From: M55B129 sp034189085
GTDB lineage: Bacteria > Bacillota > Dethiobacteria > DTU022
Assembly: GCA_034189085.1 (NCBI GenBank)
Contig: JAXHVH010000007.1
Span: 3,379 to 67,378, forward strand
Direction: 5' to 3'
Length of the DNA: 64,000 bases
Program-made: the position numbers and the translations under genes
Notes under the pieces: generated by a model
Seen by the model: only the letters and a program-made list of their open reading frames with translations
Databases searched by the model: none
Told to the model about the DNA's origin: nothing
In this document: positions 1 to 9,561 of the stretch, piece by piece
How positions within the stretch are numbered: the stretch's first letter is position 1
How the letters are laid out: each line of letters starts with the position of its first letter

Positions 1-21
1 TTTCATTCTATCAGCTACTTT

Positions 22-885
22 TTAGGCCGTTTCTTCTTTTCCTTCTTCAGACGATCCCGCCGCAGCAAATGCCTCATCGGCAGAGGGAATAGCCGAACGC
101 TTGTGAATAGTCCCGGGCTTGCACTTAAGGACACATTCTCCACAGTCGTCACACTTCTCCAGATCAATGACAGCCAGATTGTCTTCCATTGTTATGGCTT
201 CCCGCGGACATGCTTTAATACAGGCCTTGCAGGCTATACAGCCGACAGAACAGACACTTGACACAGCTTTACCCCGATCATGCGAGCTGCAAAGGACCAG
301 GTGGCCCTGTTCTTCTTTCGGCAGCATTTTTATAATATCTCTCGGGCATGCTTCCGCGCAAAGTCCGCAGCCGGTGCATTTTTCAGGATCGACAACCGGC
401 AGTCCGTGTTTGCCCATCTTGATAGCATCAAAAATACAGGCCCTTACACAATCGCCAAACCCGAGACAACCGTACTGACAGGCTTTAAAACCACCATAAA
501 AACTGTTGGCTACGGAACATTCTTTCACACCATCATAAATATACCGGTCAGCAGCCCTGGTGACATCACCAATGCAAAATACAGTTGCCACCGGCTGGAC
601 AGATTTTTCGAATTTCTGCCCCAGCAATTCAGCAACTACTCTGGCTGTTTCCTCACCACCGGGGATGCAGCCGTTTGTCTTCGCTTCTCCCTGGACAACC
701 GCTTCAGCAAAATTCATACAGCCTGCATAACCGCAGGCTCCGCAGTTAGCACCGGGGAGCGCTTCTCTGACCGCATCGACCCGCGGATCTGACTGGACAG
801 CAAAAACACGTGCCGCCACCGCCAAAAGCAGGCCGAAAACCAGTCCCAGTACACCTAAAGTAAGAATTGCATATGTCATAAGCAC
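22..885 (-). CDS. rnfB: Rnf complex subunit B (iron-sulfur ferredoxin subunit)
   Basis: RnfB is the cytosolic, membrane-anchored iron-sulfur subunit that brings electrons from ferredoxin into the Rnf complex. One N-terminal membrane helix (ILTLGVLGLVFGLLLAVAA) is followed by the RnfB-type cluster motif NCGACGYAGC and then several CxxCxxC groups, including CTGCGLCAEACP, CIACKACIKACP and CDDCGECVLKC. The C-terminal tail is short and acidic. I place the start at a GTG (885) because GGTGGAG sits about 8 bases before it; the ATG at 879 is also possible, and a TTG at 906 lies before the ribosome site. It is the last gene of rnfCDGEAB, typical of clostridial Rnf. Confidence 0.93.
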   Translation of the reverse strand: MLMTYAILTLGVLGLVFGLLLAVAARVFAVQSDPRVDAVREALPGANCGACGYAGCMNFAEAVVQGEAKTNGCIPGGEETARVVAELLGQKFEKSVQPVATVFCIGDVTRAADRYIYDGVKECSVANSFYGGFKACQYGCLGFGDCVRACIFDAIKMGKHGLPVVDPEKCTGCGLCAEACPRDIIKMLPKEEQGHLVLCSSHDRGKAVSSVCSVGCIACKACIKACPREAITMEDNLAVIDLEKCDDCGECVLKCKPGTIHKRSAIPSADEAFAAAGSSEEGKEETA

Positions 886-939
886 GGTCTTTTCTCCACC
901 TCGCAACTTATAATCCGTTTTTCTGGCAATAACAATTTT

Positions 940-1521
940 TTACAGGGTCAGCATACCCTTGAAACCGAGAAAAGCCAGGGATAAAATACCAGCTGTGATC
1001 AGGGTAATCGCCGTCCCTTCCAGGGCCTGTGGCACTTCGGCCATCTCCAACCGCTCTCTTATACCGGCCATAATAATAAGGGCCATAGAAAAACCTATTG
1101 AAGCGGCAATGGCAAAAAATATTGATTCAATGAAAGTAAATTCCTGCCGCACCGCCAGCAGTGCTACAGCCAGCACCGCACAGTTGGTAGTAATCAATGG
1201 CAGGAAAATACCCAGCCCCTGATAAAGGACCGGACTTATCTTGCGCAGGGCAATTTCCACGAACTGCACCAGGCCTGCAATAACAAGAATAAATGTTACT
1301 ATCTGCATATACTCCAGACCAAAGGGAACCAGGACATAGGTGTAAAGTAACCATGTTACCAGGGTAGCCAAAGTCATGACAAAAATAACTGCCATGCCCA
1401 TCCCCATGGCTGTTTCCGTCTTGCGGGAGACACCCAGGAAGGGGCAAATCCCGAAAAACCGCTGCAGGACAAAGTTTTCTACCAGAATGTAGATAAAGAT
1501 AATTGATAAAATCTTTTCCAT
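940..1521 (-). CDS. rnfA: Rnf complex subunit A (integral membrane)
   Basis: RnfA is one of the two related integral membrane subunits (with RnfE) that form the ion-translocating core. The 193-residue protein is of family length and almost entirely hydrophobic, with about six membrane helices. It carries the diagnostic N-terminal stretch LVENFVLQRFFGICPFLGVS, whose cysteine is in the half-motif known to bind an intramembrane iron-sulfur centre in Rnf/Nqr. It lies between rnfE and rnfB with short gaps, so the genes are probably one transcript. Confidence 0.95.
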   Translation of the reverse strand: MEKILSIIFIYILVENFVLQRFFGICPFLGVSRKTETAMGMGMAVIFVMTLATLVTWLLYTYVLVPFGLEYMQIVTFILVIAGLVQFVEIALRKISPVLYQGLGIFLPLITTNCAVLAVALLAVRQEFTFIESIFFAIAASIGFSMALIIMAGIRERLEMAEVPQALEGTAITLITAGILSLAFLGFKGMLTL

Positions 1522-1575
1522 GATATCCTCCTGCTTCAGCCCGGCTGCCTGGCATAAACCATACAGCCGGATCGA

Positions 1576-2202
1576 TTAAATATTAAAACGTTTAAAAATA
1601 ACATTTACCAGGCCCATCAACAGGCCGAGAGCAATGAAGGCACCCGAGGGCTGAGCAAACAGGGCCATCGGTTCAAAATTAGCTCCAAAGAGATGAATGG
1701 CGCTTGCCGGATCAGGGCCAAGGATGGTCCCCTGACCAAGTATTTCTCTCACTGTCGATAAAATTACCAGGGCTACGATAAATCCGATCCCCACTCCTAC
1801 CCCATCGGCAAGAGAACGAAGAACCGGCTTTTTACTGGCAAAAGCCTCAGCCCGGCCGAGTATAATGCAGTTAACCACGATCAACGGCACGAAAACGCCC
1901 AGCGCTTCATAAAGCACCGGTTGAAAAGCCTGCAGGACCATTTCGATAATAGTCACGAAGGTGGCAATGATGACAATGAAACAGGGTATGCGCACCTCCG
2001 ATGGAATAAACTTGCGGAATAGTGATATAACCAGGTTCGAAGCAATCAGTACCGCTGTTGTCGCCAGTCCCATGCCAAAACCGTTAACAATAAAAACGGT
2101 AACCGCCAGGGTGGGGCACATGCCAAGCACCAGTCTGAATACCGGGTTTTCCTTGACAATACCACGCGTAAGATCTCCCAAATAAACATTATCGGATTTC
2201 AT
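1576..2202 (-). CDS. rnfE: Rnf complex subunit E (integral membrane)
   Basis: RnfE is the paralogue of RnfA in the membrane core. The 208-residue sequence has about six hydrophobic helices and the family signature NPVFRLVLGMCPTLAVT near the N-terminus, in which the cysteine is the predicted ligand of the shared intramembrane iron-sulfur centre. A second conserved patch, ALGVFVPLIVVNCIILGRAE, holds the other cysteine. The gene follows rnfG after about 15 bases and precedes rnfA, as in other clostridial rnfCDGEAB operons. Confidence 0.95.
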   Translation of the reverse strand: MKSDNVYLGDLTRGIVKENPVFRLVLGMCPTLAVTVFIVNGFGMGLATTAVLIASNLVISLFRKFIPSEVRIPCFIVIIATFVTIIEMVLQAFQPVLYEALGVFVPLIVVNCIILGRAEAFASKKPVLRSLADGVGVGIGFIVALVILSTVREILGQGTILGPDPASAIHLFGANFEPMALFAQPSGAFIALGLLMGLVNVIFKRFNI

Positions 2203-2217
2203 AGTTTATCCTTCACC

Positions 2218-3048
2218 TCAGCTTCCATCTTCCAGCGCGCCGGATAGAGCGTCGCGGACAGCATTTATTATCCCTTCGGCGCTTATAGTGGCGCCGGTTT
2301 TTGTATCCACATCAAGGTTCTGATTGGCAATAATCTGTTCCGGAATCACAGGATAAGATTCAATATAATAGGTGGGCGTTTCATTTTGCTCCAGTATATC
2401 GATCCTGGTGATTTCACCACCGGAAATTTCAACTTCCACCGTTATTGGTCCGCCCGCACCCGGTGCACTGCCGTTGTAAACTCCGTCCGGTACGGAATTA
2501 ATATCAATTTCTTCACTTTCCACACCGAGGAAATTTTCGGCTACCACACCGGTCACACGCCGAATAGACCCGATCATAGAAGAAGTACTGATAGTGGCGC
2601 CGCTTACTGTATCCACATCTTCACCGGCCGTAAGGGGATCTTCATAACTTTTACCCATAAACTGCTGCTGAAAATCGTCGGTGGTAATGACCTCACCAAC
2701 ACCGGGAGTTTCTGTATGGGATATAATTATGATGTCAATGATCTTTCCTTCACCGTCAAAGGCAAGATTATAGGTAATATCACCGTCATAACCCTGCTGG
2801 ACTGCAGTGGCCATGATCCCTATCAGGTCACCGTTTTCATCGTAAAGGAGATCAAACTTATCTTCTTCTATCTCCACTGTTTCGAAAGTGTCAAAATCAG
2901 GGAAGCAGCAATTAAGGGACTCCCGGTATTCGGCCTCCTTCCGTTCGGCAATAATTGGTGTGGTCAGGTTATACATTCCGGTCAGTAAAGCAGCCGAAAC
3001 TACACCAACCACAACCAGGGTTAGCGACAGACGCAGAATATTACGCAC
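2218..3048 (-). CDS. rnfG: Rnf complex subunit G with two FMN-binding domains
   Basis: RnfG is the membrane-anchored subunit that carries covalent FMN on a threonine and passes electrons to RnfD. One N-terminal helix (residues about 7-24) is followed by an FMN_bind domain (about 79-175) with SGATIST at 149-155. Unusually, a second FMN_bind-like domain follows (about 187-271), starting DGVYNGSAPGAGG and ending in TGATISAEG at 251-259. At 276 residues it is longer than the common RnfG of about 190-220. The first 8 bases overlap the end of rnfD, suggesting translational coupling. Whether the second threonine really carries FMN is inferred from the motif only. Confidence 0.9.
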   Translation of the reverse strand: MRNILRLSLTLVVVGVVSAALLTGMYNLTTPIIAERKEAEYRESLNCCFPDFDTFETVEIEEDKFDLLYDENGDLIGIMATAVQQGYDGDITYNLAFDGEGKIIDIIIISHTETPGVGEVITTDDFQQQFMGKSYEDPLTAGEDVDTVSGATISTSSMIGSIRRVTGVVAENFLGVESEEIDINSVPDGVYNGSAPGAGGPITVEVEISGGEITRIDILEQNETPTYYIESYPVIPEQIIANQNLDVDTKTGATISAEGIINAVRDALSGALEDGS

Positions 3049-4015
3049 TTTTCTTCACCCCCCCGAACTGCTTTGGAACTGTAAAGTTATCAATAATTGG
3101 TGTTAAAGCATTCATTATTAAAATGGCAAAAGTGACACCTTCCGGCATAGTCCCCCACAGCCTGATCAGGATTGTTATAAGGCCACAGCCAATCCCAAAA
3201 ATCAATTTCCCAACCGGGGTAACAGGAGAAGTTACCAGGTCGGTTGCCATGAACAAAGCTCCCAACATTACACCACCGGCGAGCACATGAAAGAAGCCTG
3301 TCAGGAGGTGATTTTCATAAAAACCTCCACCCAGCAGGGCGCCCAGAACAAAGACAGTGCCGATAAATCCAACCGGAATACGCCAGTCAATATGCCCCTT
3401 GTAAAAAAGCCATGCCGCTCCAACCAGCAGGGCAAAAGCCGAAGTTTCACCGAGGCAACCGGCCACATTCCCTACAAACAATTGCGCAAGAGTTACCGCC
3501 TGGGCCTGAGCCTCTCCGGCCAGCGGAGTAGCCGTAGTCACAGCAGCAATATCCGCACCAAAAGCAAACGGCTCGGGGGTTGACCAGACCGTTCCTACCA
3601 TATGGCTACCCCACGATACTACTACTATGGCCCGACCGACCAGAGCCGGGTTAAAAATATTGTAACCAATTCCGCCAAAAACCTGTTTGCCAATGATAAT
3701 GGCCATTGCAGACCCGATAACCACCAGCCACCAGGGAGCTGCTGGCGGTAAAACCATGGCAAATAAAAGGCCGGTGACAGCAGCACTTCTATCACTGAAA
3801 ATATCTCTTTTTTTTAGCCAGAGGGCTTCGACCAGCATGGCCGTCACCACAGAAATGGCCATCGTCAGCAAAGCTTGGTAACCAAACAGCAGCACTGCCA
3901 TTAGTGCTACCGGAAAAAGAGCAATCAAAACATCGGTCATAACACTCTGCACAGAATCAATGCTTCGTATGTGCGGAGAAGATGAAACAACTAATTTTTT
4001 ATCCATTTCCATCAC
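3041..4015 (-). CDS. rnfD: Rnf complex subunit D (covalent FMN membrane subunit)
   Basis: RnfD is an integral membrane subunit of the NqrB/RnfD family that carries a second covalent FMN and contributes to the ion path. It is 324 residues with about ten hydrophobic helices. It has the family signatures FGGIGYNIFNPALVGRA (about 113-129) and VTTATPL (about 159-165); the threonine of the latter corresponds to the known flavinylation site. The C-terminal FAILIMNALTPIIDN motif is also typical. It sits 22 bases downstream of rnfC and overlaps rnfG. Confidence 0.94.
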   Translation of the reverse strand: MMEMDKKLVVSSSPHIRSIDSVQSVMTDVLIALFPVALMAVLLFGYQALLTMAISVVTAMLVEALWLKKRDIFSDRSAAVTGLLFAMVLPPAAPWWLVVIGSAMAIIIGKQVFGGIGYNIFNPALVGRAIVVVSWGSHMVGTVWSTPEPFAFGADIAAVTTATPLAGEAQAQAVTLAQLFVGNVAGCLGETSAFALLVGAAWLFYKGHIDWRIPVGFIGTVFVLGALLGGGFYENHLLTGFFHVLAGGVMLGALFMATDLVTSPVTPVGKLIFGIGCGLITILIRLWGTMPEGVTFAILIMNALTPIIDNFTVPKQFGGVKKSA

Positions 4016-4036
4016 TTCCCTTCCTCGCGCAGCCCG

Positions 4037-5362
4037 CTACCTTTTTTTCGCTTTCACTATTTCCGCTTTGGCAATCCGGATTAATTGTGTCAAAGGGATT
4101 TTTGAGGGACAAACATAGGCACAACAACCGCATTCAAAACAATCAAGAGCATGTAATTTTTCCGCCTTTTTGAAAAGTCCGTGCTCGGCAGCCTGCGCTA
4201 TGTCAGTAGGCACGAGCTGAACGGGACAGGCGGTAACACATTTTGCACAGCGGATGCAGGGGCTGCTTTCAGCCAGATAAACATCATCATCCGTGAGGGC
4301 AAGGATGCCTGAAGTCCCTTTAATCACCGGAAGGTCTGCGTTGGACTGGGCTAGTCCCATCATCGGCCCACCAATAATCAGTTTCCGGGTCTCTTCCTTC
4401 AGCCCTCCACAGGTTTCCAGGACATCACTTACGAGTGTTCCGACCCTGATGAGCAAGTTGGCCGGGGTATTGACGCCTTCCCCGGTTACAGTCACTACTC
4501 GTTCAATGAGAGGCTTCCCTTCGCGAATGGCATCGCAGACAGCCACGGCAGTTCCCACGTTGTGATTGACTACCCCGACATCCATGGGCAGGCCACCCGA
4601 TGGCACCTTGCGCCCCGTTGTTACCAAAATTAACATTTTCTCTGCTCCCTGGGGGTACTTGGTGTGCAGGCGGTTTATGGAAATGGCATCTTCTTCAGCT
4701 ATGGCCTGTTCCATCGCCTGGATTGCATCGGCCTTATTATCTTCAATACCAATGATCCCTTTTTCCGCCCCCAGGGCTTTCATCATTATTTTTAAACCAA
4801 AAACTATTTTTTCAGTTTTTTCGAGCATTACCCTGTGATCGGCTGTCAAATAGGGTTCACATTCTGCCCCATTGATGATTACGACATCGATGGGTTTTTC
4901 TTTCGGCGGTGACAATTTTACATGAGCGGGGAAGGTTGCCCCACCGAGGCCGACAATTCCTGCTTCCTGAACAGCCTTTCGAATTTCCTGGGAAGTAAGT
5001 GAAGAAAGATCTCCGGCCGGTTTTAAACCGTCCACCCATTGATCCTGTCCGTCAGATTCAATAGTAACCGCCTGGACCGGTCGACCAAGGGGATGATTGT
5101 ACAACCCAATTTCTGTAATTTTGCCAGAAATTGAAGCATGAATCGGCGCCGAAACAAAACTGCTGCTTTCGGCAATTCTCTGCCCTGTTTTAACTTCTGC
5201 TCCCACTTCGATTCCTTCGAGCGGTTCACAGGGTGCTCCAATATGCTGTTGCAGCGGAATCACTACTTTTGAGGGGAGTTTCATCTTCGTAACAGCCAGC
5301 GAAGCGGTTATCTCTTTGCGGTAATCCGGATGAACGCCTCCCTTAAAAACTGTGCTGCCCAT
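4037..5362 (-). CDS. rnfC: Rnf complex subunit C (NADH/Fe-S subunit)
   Basis: RnfC is the peripheral cytoplasmic subunit that binds NAD(H), FMN and two [4Fe-4S] clusters. The 441-residue protein has the RnfC N-terminal domain (KGGVHPDYRKE), the glycine-rich GIVGLGGATFPAHVKL motif shared with NuoF-type flavin/NAD sites, and near the C-terminus two cluster motifs, CIRCAKCVTACP and CFECGCCAYVCP. It starts with ATG behind AAAGGGTG and is the first rnf gene, 122 bases after folC. That gap is the only likely place for an rnf promoter, although read-through from valS-folC is possible. Confidence 0.95.
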   Translation of the reverse strand: MGSTVFKGGVHPDYRKEITASLAVTKMKLPSKVVIPLQQHIGAPCEPLEGIEVGAEVKTGQRIAESSSFVSAPIHASISGKITEIGLYNHPLGRPVQAVTIESDGQDQWVDGLKPAGDLSSLTSQEIRKAVQEAGIVGLGGATFPAHVKLSPPKEKPIDVVIINGAECEPYLTADHRVMLEKTEKIVFGLKIMMKALGAEKGIIGIEDNKADAIQAMEQAIAEEDAISINRLHTKYPQGAEKMLILVTTGRKVPSGGLPMDVGVVNHNVGTAVAVCDAIREGKPLIERVVTVTGEGVNTPANLLIRVGTLVSDVLETCGGLKEETRKLIIGGPMMGLAQSNADLPVIKGTSGILALTDDDVYLAESSPCIRCAKCVTACPVQLVPTDIAQAAEHGLFKKAEKLHALDCFECGCCAYVCPSKIPLTQLIRIAKAEIVKAKKR

Positions 5363-5484
5363 CTATTATGTTCACCCTTTCCTGTAATAGTAAGATTCTT
5401 TGTACTGATATTGGCAGACAAAAACAAATACCGATAATATTTTCGTGAAATCTCCTGAAAATCCTGCTGATGAACTCTTTTTTA

Positions 5485-6879
5485 TCATTCCTTTGCAGTT
5501 TGTCTTCCTCCGCCATCTTTATATGCATTTTTCTCTATCCAGTAAGCACGAACATCACTAACTGTATAGAGAGAGCCGGTTACCAGGACGGCGTCTTCCG
5601 GTTCGGCTTCCGCCAAAGCTTTGTCCAGCGCCTCCCTGTAATCTTCGACAATTATTGGCGAGTCTGACAAAGAAAAGTTGGCCGATGCAAACCTGGCTAC
5701 ATCTTGCGGTTCGGCTGCCCGCGGCAGCACAGGCCTGGTAAAAATGACCCTGTTGGCCAGAGGTAAAATATGACCGAGCATCGTTTTCATATCCTTGTCG
5801 GCCAGAACTCCCAGCACCAGTATAAGACGGCGATAGTCAAAATAACGGGGCACTGCATCGGCCAGTTTTTCCATCGAAGCCGGATTATGTGCACCGTCCA
5901 TTATCAGGAGCGGCTTTTCATGCATCAACTCAAGCCTGCCAGGCCACTCTGTTGCCGCCAGCCCCCTGCGGAAAGCATCTTCAGGGATCGTAAAACCCAT
6001 ACCCGAAAGCAGTTCAGCAGCAGCCACTGCGGTGGAGGCATTGGTGAGCTGGTAGAGGCCCCGCAGGGGAATGAAAAGTTCATCGAAATGACGGGAAAAA
6101 CCGGTATAGGAAAAATATTGCCCTTCTTTGGTAATTTTCTCAAGAACTGCAGCCGGCCCCGGTGCCTGTTCATGATGATTGGCAAGGGCGGGATAGATCC
6201 TGTAGAAAGGAGAGTTTAATTTACGGCAACACTCCTTCAGCAGTTTGAGCACTTTTTCATCTTCAGCGGAGGTAAGTAAAGGTCTTTCCTTTTTAATAAT
6301 CCCCGCCTTTTCAGCAGCAATTGCTTCCACGGTATCCCCCAGGATGGCCGTGTGCTCCAGGCTGACATTGGTTATGATACTGTAGAGAGGATCAACGACA
6401 TTGGTCGCGTCGAGTCTCCCGCCGAGACCCACTTCCAGAACCACCAGGTCTACCTTCCGACGGGCAAAATAAGTGAGAGCCAGAACCGTGACTGCTTCAA
6501 ATTCAGTGGGTTGGCCAAGGTTGGGATCAATTTTAATTTTTTCAATCAGTGGGCGGATCTCCTTTACCAGATCAACCAGCTCTTCAGGGTTGATATCCGA
6601 ACCGTTGATAGCCATGCGGTTGGTAAATGAAAGCAGGTAAGGAGAAGTGTAAAGGCCAACCTGATACCCGGCCGCCCGCAGGACAGAAGCAAGCATAACT
6701 GCAGTTGATCCTTTTCCATTAGTCCCGCCGATGTGAACAAAAGAAAGATTGTGGTGGGGATTGCCAAGCACCTCCAGCAAGGCGGCAACCCTTTCCAGGC
6801 CGGGTTTGATGCCAAACCGGCCCATGCCGTGAATCCATTCAAGCGCTTCGTGGTACTCCGCCAATTCCTGGTGCATCAT
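5485..6879 (-). CDS. folC: Bifunctional folylpolyglutamate synthase / dihydrofolate synthase
   Basis: FolC adds glutamate to dihydropteroate or to folates, retaining folate in the cell. The 464-residue protein has the Mur-ligase-like ATP site GGTNGKGSTAVMLASV, the conserved YTSPYLLSFTNR and LEVGLGGRLDATNVV motifs, and in the C-terminal domain MDGAHNPASMEKL. The ATG touches the stop of valS (TGAATG), so the two are almost certainly co-translated; valS-folC is a common Firmicutes pair. The C-terminus extends somewhat past the typical length of about 430. Confidence 0.93.
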   Translation of the reverse strand: MMHQELAEYHEALEWIHGMGRFGIKPGLERVAALLEVLGNPHHNLSFVHIGGTNGKGSTAVMLASVLRAAGYQVGLYTSPYLLSFTNRMAINGSDINPEELVDLVKEIRPLIEKIKIDPNLGQPTEFEAVTVLALTYFARRKVDLVVLEVGLGGRLDATNVVDPLYSIITNVSLEHTAILGDTVEAIAAEKAGIIKKERPLLTSAEDEKVLKLLKECCRKLNSPFYRIYPALANHHEQAPGPAAVLEKITKEGQYFSYTGFSRHFDELFIPLRGLYQLTNASTAVAAAELLSGMGFTIPEDAFRRGLAATEWPGRLELMHEKPLLIMDGAHNPASMEKLADAVPRYFDYRRLILVLGVLADKDMKTMLGHILPLANRVIFTRPVLPRAAEPQDVARFASANFSLSDSPIIVEDYREALDKALAEAEPEDAVLVTGSLYTVSDVRAYWIEKNAYKDGGGRQTAKE

Positions 6880-9561
6880 TCAGCTCAACTCCTGCAGACG
6901 CTGCTGTAGTTTCAAAAAACGGGTTTCCTGTTCACCGCGGCGGTCTTTCTCTTTTTGGACCACCTGCGGAGGCGCCTTTTTAATAAAATGCGGGTTGTTT
7001 AATTTCTTTTCAGTTCTCTCTATTTCTTTTTTTAGCTGTTCCAGTTCTTTCTCCAGCCGGGCTGTCTCCGCTTCGAGATCGATGATCCCTTCCAGGGGCA
7101 GGTAAACTTCTATTCCCTCACCGATAATGGCTGTGAGAGCCTGTTTTGGCTTGGCGGCATCGACATCTATTACCAGTAGATCGGTGAAAGCAAGGCGATT
7201 GAGGTGATGGCTTTCTTCCCTGAAACAGGCGGCAGTCTTACCTGACGCCCTGACAATAACCCTGGTTTTACGGCCGGGCGGGATCTGTATCTGGTTGCGC
7301 AAATTTCTGATTGCCCGGACCAGTTCCTGGAACAACTCCATCTCTTCATTATCCTGTGGAAAGTGCATCTCCGACGACACCTCCGGCCAGGCTCCGATAA
7401 CCAGGGCTTCTTCCCGGCGACCGGGGAGCTGCTGCCATATTTCCTCGGAAATAAAGGGCATGAAAGGATGTAGCAGGCGCATCACTCCGTCCAGGAGGTA
7501 AACCAGCAGGCTGCGGGTAAGCTTCCTGTTGTCCTGTGCTTCCCTGCTATCTTTCTTGCTGTAGAGATAATGTTTGCTCAGTTCCACATACCAGTCACAA
7601 AAATCATTCCACAGATACTCATAAATCAGGTGGGCTGCTTCACCGAGCTCATAATTTTCCAGCAGTTCACTTACCCTTTGCACTGTTTCGTTGTAACGAT
7701 GCAGAACCCATCGATCAGCTCGTTTTAATCCTTCCGGTGGTACAGCAGGATCAAACGGCTGGATAAAAGATCCCGATTCGCCTTCATCAAAAAGGTTCAT
7801 CAAAACAAATCGAGAAGCATTCCAAATTTTATTAGCAAAGTTGCGGGCTGCTTCAACACTCTCCTGGCGAAATCGCTGATCGTTGCCTGGTGCCTGACCC
7901 GTTATCAGGGTAAAACGAAGAGTATCAGCCCCGTATTCCTCAATTACCTCGAGGGGGTCAATCCCGTTGCCGAGTGATTTGCTCATCTTCCGTCCCTGGG
8001 CATCGCGAACAAGACCGGTTATATAAACTGTGTGAAAGGGTACTTCCTGCATAAACTCGAGAGACATGAACATCATCCGGGCAACCCAGAAAAAGATGAT
8101 GTCATATGCAGTTACCAGAACACTGGTGGGGAAAAAATGCTTCAGATCAGGAGTCTGATCAGGCCAGCCAAGCGTGGAGAAAGGCCACAGTCCGGAGCTA
8201 AACCAGGTGTCCAGAACATCGGGATCCTGCTCAAGGGAACTTCCGCCGCATGAAGGGCAACGCTGCGGTTCCTCGTAATCGACGATTACCTCCCCGCATG
8301 AGCAGTACCAGGCCGGTATACGATGTCCCCACCAGAGCTGCCGTGATATACACCAGTCACGAATATTTTCGACCCAGTTCTCATATATACGAGTGAAGCG
8401 GGGAGGGATAAAAACAGTCTTACCTTCATTGAGTGCCTCCAGGGCCGGTTTGGCCAGCGGCTTCATCCTGACGAACCACTGGCGAGAAATAAGCGGTTCC
8501 ACGATAGTGTGACAGCGCTGGCAGCGTCCAATAGAATGTTCGTAGTCCTCAATTTTTTCAATCAGTCCAAGTTTCTCCAGGTCGGCAACCACCCGCTTAC
8601 GGCATTCAAAACGATCAAGTCCTTTGTAAAGCCCGGCCGCTTCGGTCATTCGGGCTTCTTCATCGATAATTTTAATCACTTCGAGACTATGACGCTGGCC
8701 GATAACCAGGTCGTTGGGGTCATGCCCCGGAGTCACCTTAACCGCTCCACTGCCGAATTCCGGATCTACATAATCATCGGCTATGATGGGCATCTCCCTA
8801 TTTAAAAGCGGTAGAACGACCTTCCTGCCTACCAGGCCCTTATACCGGTCATCGTCAGGATGCACAGCTACTGCAGTATCCCCAAGCATTGTTTCCGGTC
8901 GAGTAGTCGCCACTACAATATGCCCTGAACCGTCAGCAAGCGGATAACGAATGTGCGTGATCACCGCCGGCTCGTTTTCATGTTCAACTTCAATATCAGA
9001 TAAGGCAGTATGACAGCGGGGACACCAGTTGATCATATAATCGCCGCGGTAAATCAGCCCGCGACGATACAAATCGACAAAAACCTTCCGCACTGCCCGT
9101 GAACAACCTTCATCCATGGTAAAACGTTCCCTGGACCAGTCACAGGAAACCCCGAGCCGGTAAAGCTGGCTGACAATGCGGGAATGGTATTTTTCCTTCC
9201 ATTCCCAGACTTTTTCCTGGAATTTTTCCCGGCCGAGTTCGCGGCTGTCAATCCCCTCTTCTGCCAGGTGTTTTTCCACTACATTCTGTGTAGCTATGCC
9301 GGCATGATCGCTCCCCGGCAACCAGAGGGCATCATATCCCTGCATGCGCCGCCAGCGGATCAGTATATCCTGCACTGTATTGTTGAGGGCATGGCCCATA
9401 TGCAGGGATCCTGTTACATTCGGTGGAGGAATGACAATCGTGAAGGGGATCTTCTTCGGATCACGGACAGCTTTGAAGTATTCTCCTTGCAACCAAAATT
9501 GGTACCTTTTTTCTTCGACTCCGGCCGGATCATAGACCGGGGGGAGAGTTGTTTCAGACAT
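6880..9561 (-). CDS. valS: Valyl-tRNA synthetase
   Basis: ValS charges tRNA-Val with valine. The 893-residue class I synthetase shows the HIGH-type motif PPPNVTGSLHMGHALN near the N-terminus and the KMSKS loop in GRKMSKSLGNGIDP. It has the inserted editing domain, a zinc-type cysteine pair set (CSCGEVIVDYEEPQRCPSCG) and a C-terminal valine-type coiled coil (ETARLEKELEQLKKEIERTE). Firmicute valS genes are often controlled by a T-box leader, but I see no T-box sequence (AGGGTGGNACCGCG) in the 500 bases upstream on this strand. Confidence 0.96.
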   Translation of the reverse strand: MSETTLPPVYDPAGVEEKRYQFWLQGEYFKAVRDPKKIPFTIVIPPPNVTGSLHMGHALNNTVQDILIRWRRMQGYDALWLPGSDHAGIATQNVVEKHLAEEGIDSRELGREKFQEKVWEWKEKYHSRIVSQLYRLGVSCDWSRERFTMDEGCSRAVRKVFVDLYRRGLIYRGDYMINWCPRCHTALSDIEVEHENEPAVITHIRYPLADGSGHIVVATTRPETMLGDTAVAVHPDDDRYKGLVGRKVVLPLLNREMPIIADDYVDPEFGSGAVKVTPGHDPNDLVIGQRHSLEVIKIIDEEARMTEAAGLYKGLDRFECRKRVVADLEKLGLIEKIEDYEHSIGRCQRCHTIVEPLISRQWFVRMKPLAKPALEALNEGKTVFIPPRFTRIYENWVENIRDWCISRQLWWGHRIPAWYCSCGEVIVDYEEPQRCPSCGGSSLEQDPDVLDTWFSSGLWPFSTLGWPDQTPDLKHFFPTSVLVTAYDIIFFWVARMMFMSLEFMQEVPFHTVYITGLVRDAQGRKMSKSLGNGIDPLEVIEEYGADTLRFTLITGQAPGNDQRFRQESVEAARNFANKIWNASRFVLMNLFDEGESGSFIQPFDPAVPPEGLKRADRWVLHRYNETVQRVSELLENYELGEAAHLIYEYLWNDFCDWYVELSKHYLYSKKDSREAQDNRKLTRSLLVYLLDGVMRLLHPFMPFISEEIWQQLPGRREEALVIGAWPEVSSEMHFPQDNEEMELFQELVRAIRNLRNQIQIPPGRKTRVIVRASGKTAACFREESHHLNRLAFTDLLVIDVDAAKPKQALTAIIGEGIEVYLPLEGIIDLEAETARLEKELEQLKKEIERTEKKLNNPHFIKKAPPQVVQKEKDRRGEQETRFLKLQQRLQELS

